A stretch of DNA of 16,664 nucleotides from Alphaproteobacteria bacterium (GTDB lineage: Bacteria > Pseudomonadota > Alphaproteobacteria > Rickettsiales > UBA6187). The first letter of the stretch is position 1, and every line of letters starts with the position of its first letter. The DNA lies in contig JAJRPW010000068.1 in the NCBI GenBank assembly GCA_024280585.1, positions 1 to 16,664 on the forward strand, read 5' to 3'. Shown here piece after piece: positions 1 to 4,849 of the stretch. Under the pieces are notes generated by a model. That model ran no database searches. It saw only the letters and a list, made by a program, of their open reading frames with translations, and was not told the DNA's origin. Both the position numbers and the translations under genes were made by a program.

Positions 1-618
1 ATAACCTGATATTGGCTTACGTTTGAAAGTAACTTTTACCACGGGATAGTCAATTCCATCGATTTCTCTATTACTTCGTCCTTCAATATTAAAATCGAGT
101 CTGGATAACCTTCGGCCGTCATACATATTAAAACTGAATTTATCCTCTCCACTTATAAGACTTTCGCGAATTTTTTTGCGCGCCTGCAAAACGGCAATCA
201 GCGGATCAACTGTCTTTGCCTTTAAGCTATCTTCAACGGCGGGGCGCTTCCATCTATTATCAGGCGGATTGACCGATTCTTCCAGGATTTTTCCTGTTTT
301 TGTATATTTTATATCTATTGTTCTGCGGCCATTACGCTGCTGGAACTCCGTATAAAAAGATTTTGGCTGATAATCCGAACCATTATAGTCAAATTCACTG
401 TAGGTTTTGCTGCGGTATTTACTGAGTTTTCTGACGATTCCATAAGACTCAATTACCGCATCCAACCTGTTAGGTGCCAGTTTTGCCTGTAAATCAGCGA
501 TGTGAATACCGCTCCAGTATATTTTATAATTCCGGATTACCGTCGTGCCATCAGATGCCAGAATTTGACTAAAAGGGTGCAAAATTAGCAGTAATGTTAG
601 TAAAAATATTTTTTTCAT
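1..618 (-). CDS. DUF3108 domain-containing exported protein (partial, C-terminus beyond the window)
   Basis: Reading leftward from the ATG at 618, 206 codons are open to the window edge, so the C-terminus is missing. The N-terminus is a clear signal peptide: MKK, a leucine-rich core, and a likely cleavage after SQILA (about residue 21), so the protein should be exported to the periplasm. The mature part starts with a strand-rich segment (YWSGIHIADLQAKL, then VRKLSKYRSKTYSEF) and continues through a DPLIAVLQARKKI segment and an MYDGRRLSRLDF segment. This order resembles DUF3108 proteins, periplasmic beta-rich proteins of unknown function. The assignment is from recalled family appearance. The gene follows panC on the same strand, with 155 bp and a palindromic repeat between them. 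No good Shine-Dalgarno sequence is visible. The molecular role is unknown. Confidence 0.75.
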   Translation of the reverse strand, partial: MKKIFLLTLLLILHPFSQILASDGTTVIRNYKIYWSGIHIADLQAKLAPNRLDAVIESYGIVRKLSKYRSKTYSEFDYNGSDYQPKSFYTEFQQRNGRRTIDIKYTKTGKILEESVNPPDNRWKRPAVEDSLKAKTVDPLIAVLQARKKIRESLISGEDKFSFNMYDGRRLSRLDFNIEGRSNREIDGIDYPVVKVTFKRKPISGY

Positions 619-629
619 GCCCGGGACTA

Positions 630-754
630 TATAGTATTTTCTAAATTTAATTACTACTAGGCGTTTGAGGCGAGGAGCATTTTAGCGTACATATTAGTAC
701 GTGAATGCGACGAGTCCGAACAACAACGTAGGAATGAGTTTAGGAAGCACTATA
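630..754. repeat. Imperfect palindromic element A, intergenic
   Basis: The left arm (630-657, starting TATAGTATTTTCTAAA) matches the reverse complement of the right arm (728-754, ending GGAAGCACTATA) at about 22 of 28 positions. An inner stem closes around a centre reading GTACATATTAGTACGTGA (688-705). The structure fills most of the space between panC and the DUF3108 gene. It is a non-coding, fold-back repeat that could form a long hairpin in RNA from either strand. Its centre resembles that of the palindrome inserted at 4439-4584 (GTAC, a short loop, AGTACRTGA), suggesting related repeat families. No flanking target duplication was recognised here. Confidence 0.6.
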
Positions 755-773
755 CGCTATTCATTGCGCTTGG

Positions 774-1613
774 TCAAATAATGTTTACAACCTCAATATT
801 ATCCAACAACCTCACTCCTTCAAGATAAGCTGCTACAATCAGCTTGGCTGGCTTACCCATGACTTCAAGCGGCTCCAAACTCCCACCATCCCTTAGCTCC
901 AGATAATCCACACGCTCAAAACCGCGCGCCACAATCTCGCGCCGCCCCCAATCCAGCGCATCGGCATCCCCCGTTACAATCCTATCCCTAACCTCCTGTA
1001 TAACCTCAAATAATACTGGGGCAACCGATCTTTTTTCCTTCAAATAAACATTGCGCGATGACATAGCCAACCCATCTTCCTCCCGAATCGACTTGCCGCC
1101 AAGAATTTTCACCGGCATAGACAAATCCTGCACCAATTTTTTGATGATATGTAATTGCTGAAAATCTTTTTCTCCGAACACAGCCACATCCGGCTTAACT
1201 TGCATAAATAATTTTGTGACCACAAGCGCAATCCCATCGAAAAAATGCGGCCTGGCTACACCCTCCAGAATCTGCCCGATTTCCCCGACAGAAATTTTCA
1301 CTGCGAAATCACCCGGAAAAGTATCCTCCTGAATCGGTAAATAAACGACATCAACGCTCCTGGCCTCCAGTTTAGCCAGATCTTCCGACTCCGTTCTTGG
1401 GTACTCATCAAAATCTTCATGCGGGGCAAATTGCGCCGGATTGACAAAAATACTTACCACCACTTTATCCGCATTTTTTCTTGCTACATCAACCAAAGAC
1501 AAATGCCCCTCATGCAGACCACCCATAGTCGGAACAAATCCAATCGTCTCCCCATCTAAATGAATTTTCTGCTCCAATTTCCTTAACTGCTCAAGATTTC
1601 TAACTATTTTCAT
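774..1613 (-). CDS. panC: Pantothenate synthetase (pantoate--beta-alanine ligase)
   Basis: Cytoplasmic enzyme joining pantoate and beta-alanine with ATP, through a pantoyl-adenylate, to give pantothenate for CoA and ACP. At 279 residues it has the usual length. Visible motifs in order: VPTMGGLHEGH (residues 27-37, the HIGH-like nucleotide-binding site with His34 and His37), SIFVNPAQF (54-62), FGEKDFQQ (146-153) and SSRN (185-188, the KMSKS-like loop, in DGLAMSSRNVYL). The reading frame is open further upstream, but the start at 1613 (MKIVRNLEQL) is chosen because family members begin there and an AAAGG-type ribosome-binding site precedes it. It overlaps the end of cysQ by 14 bp, so the two are probably translated from one mRNA. 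panB and panD are not in the window. Confidence 0.95.
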   Translation of the reverse strand: MKIVRNLEQLRKLEQKIHLDGETIGFVPTMGGLHEGHLSLVDVARKNADKVVVSIFVNPAQFAPHEDFDEYPRTESEDLAKLEARSVDVVYLPIQEDTFPGDFAVKISVGEIGQILEGVARPHFFDGIALVVTKLFMQVKPDVAVFGEKDFQQLHIIKKLVQDLSMPVKILGGKSIREEDGLAMSSRNVYLKEKRSVAPVLFEVIQEVRDRIVTGDADALDWGRREIVARGFERVDYLELRDGGSLEPLEVMGKPAKLIVAAYLEGVRLLDNIEVVNII

Positions 1614-2376
1614 CTGCCGCCTTTGCAATAAAATAAGGGTTATCCAGCCCTTCTTTACCATATTCCATTTCGGAACCGTCAATTTTTGTAATCTGCCCAC
1701 CGGCGGCGTTCAAAATAGCATGTCCTGCAGCGATATCCCATTCCATCGTGCGGCCAAAGCGCGGATAAATATCAGCCGCCCCTTCTGCTACGAGGCAGAA
1801 TTTCATTGAACTTGCCGCAGATATTATTCCTTTGACCAGGCGAAGTGACTCTATAAATTCATCTGTTTCCGGCGCCCTGTGCGAGTGGCTAGCGATTACG
1901 GTCAGGCCATCTTCTGGCACCGGCCTAACTCGAATTTCGGTCGGCAAGCCATCCTGCTCTTGCTTATAGGCATTGCCATCTTCTGCTGTAAAATAGCCGA
2001 CATTTTTTGCCGGCAAAAATATTGCGCCACCAACAGGCACGCCACCTTCGATTAACGCTATATTAACGGTGAATTCGTCCGTCTTTTTTATATAACTCTT
2101 TGTACCATCCAGCGGGTCAACCAGCCAGAATATTTTTGCCTTGGCGGCTTTAGCATTTTCATCCGCATCATTTTCCTCGGACACGATAGGGATATCCGGT
2201 GCCATCTCAGCTAACTGCTCAACGATAAATTTGTTTGCCGCTAAATCGGCTGGAGTAACCGGCGATTCATCTTCTTTTATAAGCACTTCGATTTTACCGG
2301 AATAAAATTCCATGATAATTTCACTGGCTTTTTTGGTAATATAATACACTTGTGATGCGTAATTAGAATAAGTCAT
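1600..2376 (-). CDS. cysQ: 3'(2'),5'-bisphosphate nucleotidase CysQ (inositol monophosphatase superfamily)
   Basis: Mg-dependent, Li-sensitive-type phosphatase fold. The family hydrolyses 3'-phosphoadenosine 5'-phosphate (PAP), the by-product of sulfate assimilation and of 4'-phosphopantetheine transfer. The 258 residues show the superfamily metal sites: SEEN (66-69), DPLDGT (87-92, followed by KSYIKK) and WDIAAG (213-218) near the C-terminus. Inositol monophosphatase itself is the main alternative, but the DPLDGTKSY form and overall layout favour CysQ. The start at 2376 gives MTYSNYASQVYYITKKA, a normal N-terminus. The upstream 82 bp are shared with the divergent recO and contain an inverted repeat. 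The gene overlaps panC downstream by 14 bp; a link through phosphopantetheine chemistry is possible but inferred. Confidence 0.87.
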   Translation of the reverse strand: MTYSNYASQVYYITKKASEIIMEFYSGKIEVLIKEDESPVTPADLAANKFIVEQLAEMAPDIPIVSEENDADENAKAAKAKIFWLVDPLDGTKSYIKKTDEFTVNIALIEGGVPVGGAIFLPAKNVGYFTAEDGNAYKQEQDGLPTEIRVRPVPEDGLTVIASHSHRAPETDEFIESLRLVKGIISAASSMKFCLVAEGAADIYPRFGRTMEWDIAAGHAILNAAGGQITKIDGSEMEYGKEGLDNPYFIAKAADENS

Positions 2377-2379
2377 AGG

Positions 2380-2454
2380 CTAGTTTCTGGTTGCTGGTTA
2401 TTAGTTACTAGTATAGCTTAATAAACTAGCAACCAGAAACTAGCAACCAGAAAC
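2380..2454. repeat. Inverted plus tandem repeat between divergent cysQ and recO
   Basis: The stretch 2380-2403 (beginning CTAGTTTCTGGTTGCT) is matched by its near-perfect reverse complement at 2420-2443 (ending AACCAGAAACTAG), about 21 of 24 positions. On the right side the 14-mer TAGCAACCAGAAAC occurs twice in tandem (2427-2440 and 2441-2454). The repeat fills nearly all of the 82-bp divergent spacer, so the promoters of both genes must lie within or overlap it. Only a weak -10-like TATACT (minus strand, about 2410-2415) was seen. recO starts a few bases past the last unit without a recognisable Shine-Dalgarno sequence. Confidence 0.7.
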
Positions 2455-2458
2455 TACC

Positions 2459-3187
2459 ATGCAAATCGATGATGAAGCGATAATATTATCCTTGAGAAAA
2501 TATGGAGAGTCTTCCGGCATCGCTTGCATGCTTACAGCCCAAAACGGCCTATATAAAGGCTTTGTACGCAGTGCATTTGGCAAAAAATCCCGCGGAATAT
2601 ATCAACCGGGTAACTTGGTTGAAATGACTTGGAAAAGCCGCCTATCGGAAAATCTGGGCAGTTTTACTTGTGAATTATTACAATCAAACGCGGCAATTTT
2701 GCTAACATGCCCGAGGCGCCTTAGCGCGCTTAGCTCGATTTGTACGATGATTGAAAATACGCTGCCTGAAAGAGATGCTGCCCCTGAATTTTATCAGCAT
2801 TTAATCCATTTAATCGAGTTGCTAAAAAGCAACGGCAATTGGCAGGCTGTATATATAATGTTAGAGGTGGAAATCCTTACTAATAGCGGATTTGGTCTGG
2901 ATTTATCCGAATGTGCGGCAACTGGCACAACTGAGAACCTGCGCTATATATCACCGAAATCAGGGCGGGCAGTTAGTGAGGCGGCTGGCGAGCCATATAA
3001 AAATAAATTATTTACTATCCCGGAGTTTTTTCTAAACCAAGAGCAGGAGGATATTTCTGTGGAGGAAATCAATAACGGCTTGAAAATATGCGCCTATTTC
3101 CTCGAAAAATATATCTTCACCCCGCATAATACCAAACTTCCCGCGGCGAGGCTGAGGTTTGGGGAGTTGATGCGGGAGATGGCGTAA
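2459..3187 (+). CDS. recO: DNA repair protein RecO
   Basis: RecF-pathway mediator that anneals single strands and, with RecR, loads RecA on SSB-coated DNA. The 242-residue length is typical. The N-terminal OB-fold begins DDEAIILSLRKYGESSGIACMLT and contains YKGFVRSAFGKKSR and QPGNLVEMTWKSRLSENLGSF, characteristic of alphaproteobacterial RecO. The C-terminal helical half contains SGFGLDLSECAATGTTENLRYISPKSGRAVS, with the FGLDLS..C..TG signature. The ATG at 2459 directly follows the repeat-filled spacer and no clear ribosome-binding site is visible. It is convergent with the gene at 3274-4119, with a hairpin between them. In many alphaproteobacteria recO lies next to parC; here about 1.66 kb separates them. 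Confidence 0.93.
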   Translation: MQIDDEAIILSLRKYGESSGIACMLTAQNGLYKGFVRSAFGKKSRGIYQPGNLVEMTWKSRLSENLGSFTCELLQSNAAILLTCPRRLSALSSICTMIENTLPERDAAPEFYQHLIHLIELLKSNGNWQAVYIMLEVEILTNSGFGLDLSECAATGTTENLRYISPKSGRAVSEAAGEPYKNKLFTIPEFFLNQEQEDISVEEINNGLKICAYFLEKYIFTPHNTKLPAARLRFGELMREMA

Positions 3188-3199
3188 AGCGGTGGCGCC

Positions 3200-3223
3200 C
3201 CCTCTCCCTGTTTGGGGAGAGGG
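3200..3223. terminator. 24-bp hairpin repeat (copy 1), probable terminator between convergent genes
   Basis: CCCTCTCCC (3200-3208) pairs with GGGAGAGGG (3215-3223) across a short TGTTTG loop. A further GC-rich stretch and TTTTT (3239-3243) follow on the plus strand, consistent with a terminator for recO and possibly for the converging gene. The same 24 bases recur exactly at 11670-11693, again between two converging genes. It is therefore a dispersed repeat as well as a plausible terminator. Confidence 0.6.
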
Positions 3224-3273
3224 TTGGGGTGAGGGGTGTTTTTAACAAAAATGCCACTCACCCTTCTGGATAC

Positions 3274-4119
3274 TTAATGACGTGCACCTCTTTCATGCGT
3301 AACAGAAGCATCTCTTCTACCCATTTCCGTCTCGCGATGACGATTTTGTCTTCCTTCGCGGCGATGTCCTCCCTCTTCAGATTTCGCCTCTGGTGACTTG
3401 TTAGAAAACATTTTTCTTAAGCCACATGCTAATACACCAACCGCAAATATTCCTGTAGTAAGTCCAGCAATCGTTGCCGCTTGAATTCCATCATCTTGTG
3501 AGGCACCTACAGGCTCAATTGTATTCCCGGAAGAAGCCAGAGGCACAGGCGTTGGGCCATATGTCGGAATTCCAGTCGTAGATATAGATTCCGCCCATGA
3601 TGTTGTTGATCCACCCGTTGAAGATTGTGTAGATTGCTGACTAGCCGTTGAACCTAGAGTTGGATTATTTGTCGAAGCAGCAATTGATTCCGGCGTTGGG
3701 GAGAATGTTTCTACATATGTTGAGCTTCCTGTTGGCTCCCCTGTAGGAGAAGGGGAAGGATTGGCCGTTGGGCTTCTTGTAGGCTCCCTTTCACTAGTCA
3801 ATCCCGGCATATCATCATAAGATGGTAGCAGGCCATCATTGTCCAAAGGCCAACCATCAGGTGTATAGCTAGGAGGTAGCGAATAACCAGCAGGCGTTGG
3901 TTCTATTGCCGACGGTCGAGTACCAAATATAGTTCCTACATTATAACTAGGGGCTTGTCCTGATATTAGCAAGTCATTTTCACATCTAGCTAAATCAATT
4001 TGAGAGTTAATTAAATCATTTTGAGCACTAAGTAGCTCACCTACACAGCTTGAACGTTTCCCCACTCTCCCCTCATCAACCAACTCCGGCATATCATTAT
4101 AATCTTTCTCATTACTCAT
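3274..4119 (-). CDS. Ser/Thr/Pro-rich single-pass membrane protein of unknown function
   Basis: No family recognised. The start at 4119 is chosen over the ATG at 4137 because AAAGGA lies 7 nt upstream of it; this gives 281 residues. There is no N-terminal signal peptide. Residues 25-54 form a short amphipathic, coiled-coil-like segment with two similar halves (QNDLINSQ, ENDLLISGQ). Residues 55-105 carry three PSY motifs (APSYN 56-60, LPPSYT 81-86, LLPSYD 97-102), one of which is a PPxY. Residues 112-206 are a low-complexity Ser/Thr/Pro stalk. A hydrophobic segment (about 212-233, IQAATIAGLTTGIFAVGVLACG) is followed by a strongly basic, Arg/His/Glu-rich tail. The layout suggests a membrane-anchored stalk, or an effector-like protein of a host-associated bacterium; both are inferences. 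Its predicted promoter holds a run of 14 G. The gene lies in a repeat-rich insert between recO and parC. Confidence 0.7.
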   Translation of the reverse strand: MSNEKDYNDMPELVDEGRVGKRSSCVGELLSAQNDLINSQIDLARCENDLLISGQAPSYNVGTIFGTRPSAIEPTPAGYSLPPSYTPDGWPLDNDGLLPSYDDMPGLTSEREPTRSPTANPSPSPTGEPTGSSTYVETFSPTPESIAASTNNPTLGSTASQQSTQSSTGGSTTSWAESISTTGIPTYGPTPVPLASSGNTIEPVGASQDDGIQAATIAGLTTGIFAVGVLACGLRKMFSNKSPEAKSEEGGHRREGRQNRHRETEMGRRDASVTHERGARH

Positions 4120-4162
4120 AAACTTATCCTTTCTCATTAATTAAAAATCTGTCCTCGTGAGC

Positions 4163-4192
4163 TTTATAACCGAACCCCCCCCCCCCCCACAA
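4163..4192 (-). promoter_or_regulatory. Predicted promoter with a 14-base homopolymer in its spacer
   Basis: Reading leftward, a -35-like TTGTGG (4192-4187, 3 of 6 consensus positions) and a -10-like TATAAA (4168-4163, 5 of 6) are 18 bp apart. The spacer is almost filled by a run of G on this strand (C4175-C4188 on the plus strand, 14 bases). Transcription would start near 4155, leaving a leader of about 36 nt before the AAAGGA site and the ATG at 4119. Loss of one G would give the optimal 17-bp spacing. The -35 box is weak, so the promoter call is moderate; the homopolymer itself is certain in the given sequence. Confidence 0.5.
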
Positions 4193-4258
4193 GCTTTTTC
4201 TGGTAAAAATGCCACTATGTAATGTTTATTAAAAACCTTGGATCCTACTGCGCAAAAT

Positions 4259-4291
4259 CGTCATACTGCGGCTTGACCGCAGTATCCAAGG
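4259..4291 (+). repeat. 33-bp palindromic repeat, left copy
   Basis: The repeat contains the stem ATACTGCGG, loop CTTGA and CCGCAGTAT. The whole 33 bases (4259-4291) recur as an exact reverse complement at 4769-4801. The two copies bracket the broken GIY-YIG gene. The left copy ends 18 bp before the gene's ATG. Short palindromes of this type are common dispersed repeats in Rickettsiales and other alphaproteobacteria. Confidence 0.8.
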
Positions 4292-4309
4292 ATACTATTA
4301 TAAAAAAAC

Positions 4310-4758
4310 ATGGAAAAACATTTTTACGTATATATTTTAGCAAGTCAGGAAAATGGCACCTTATACACCGGCATGACATCAAACCTGCCCAAGAGAATCT
4401 GGGAGCATAAAAACAAGGTGGTGAAAGGTTTTACCGAAATAGAACTGACGCAGAACGAGTATTTTTGATTTGTTTTTAGGCAAAAATATTCTAAAAAACG
4501 GAGTGTACACGAAGTACATGAGTATTTTTAGGTTATTTTTAACGACAAAACAAACAAAAAGACGACGTTATGCGTGAGTTCTATGAAAAATATAATGTAA
4601 ATATGTTGGTATATTATGAAGTTCATGATAATGCTGAAGCGGCGATAAAACGTGAGCAAAGACTCAAATTCTGGCTGCGTGAATGGAAGCTTGATTTGAT
4701 ATATAAATTCAATCCGCATTGGGACGATTTATATAATAAAATAGCAGCATTTTGTTGA
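4310..4758 (+). pseudogene. GIY-YIG nuclease gene interrupted by a palindromic element
   Basis: The 5' part (4310-4438) encodes MEKHFYVYILASQENGTLYT and continues through GMTSNLPKRIWEHKNKVVKGFTE. It has the YVYIL...LYTGMT form of the GIY-YIG motif and the catalytic-helix Arg (KRIWEH). Reading on, the frame runs into the insert and stops at 4466-4468. The 3' part (from 4588, KYNVNMLVYYEVHDNAEAAI, then KREQRLKFWLREWK, FNPHWDDLY) continues the same family in another frame and ends at 4758. Removing 149 bp (the 146-bp palindrome plus one GAA copy) joins GFTE to KYNVN in frame and gives a 99-residue protein of normal length for this small UPF0213/YhbQ-like group. The 52-residue product as it stands lacks the C-terminal half and is probably inactive. 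Biological roles of these small nucleases are poorly defined. Confidence 0.88.
4439..4584. mobile_element. 146-bp palindromic miniature element B (MITE-like)
   Basis: The ends are inverted: ATAGAACTGACGCAGAACG at the left and the reverse complement ATAGAACTCACGCATAACG at the right, 17 of 19 identical. The similarity continues inward over most of the element as an imperfect palindrome to a centre GTGTACACGAAGTACATG. It is flanked by GAA on both sides, consistent with a 3-bp target duplication. It has no coding capacity of its own, so any mobilising transposase would act in trans and is not in the window. Its left half supplies the stop codon truncating the GIY-YIG product. Confidence 0.8.
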
Positions 4759-4768
4759 TTTTTGTTTT

Positions 4769-4801
4769 CCTTGGATACTGCGGTCAAGCCGCAGTATGAC
4801 G
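4769..4801 (-). repeat. 33-bp palindromic repeat, right (inverted) copy
   Basis: Exact reverse complement of 4259-4291, lying 10 bp after the stop of the broken GIY-YIG gene. The last part is partly duplicated just downstream: GCAGTATGACGAAAG occurs at 4791-4805 and again at 4813-4827. The repeat occupies the leader upstream of parC, ending about 49 bp before its start, and could form a hairpin there. Confidence 0.8.
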
Positions 4802-4849
4802 AAAGATGGGTTGCAGTATGACGAAAGTAATTACTAATAAAGGAACTAG

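Noticed and set aside
774..1700. Longer PanC start at 1700
   Set aside because: The extra 29 residues lie within the cysQ coding region and are not found in PanC; the start at 1613 fits.
4222..4410. 62-residue open frame on the plus strand
   Set aside because: It runs in another frame across the 33-bp repeat and the start of the GIY-YIG gene; the GIY-YIG frame from 4310 explains the sequence.
4528..4719. 63-residue open frame on the minus strand
   Set aside because: It is antisense to the 3' half of the GIY-YIG gene and the palindromic insert; its composition is AT-driven and no family resemblance is seen.
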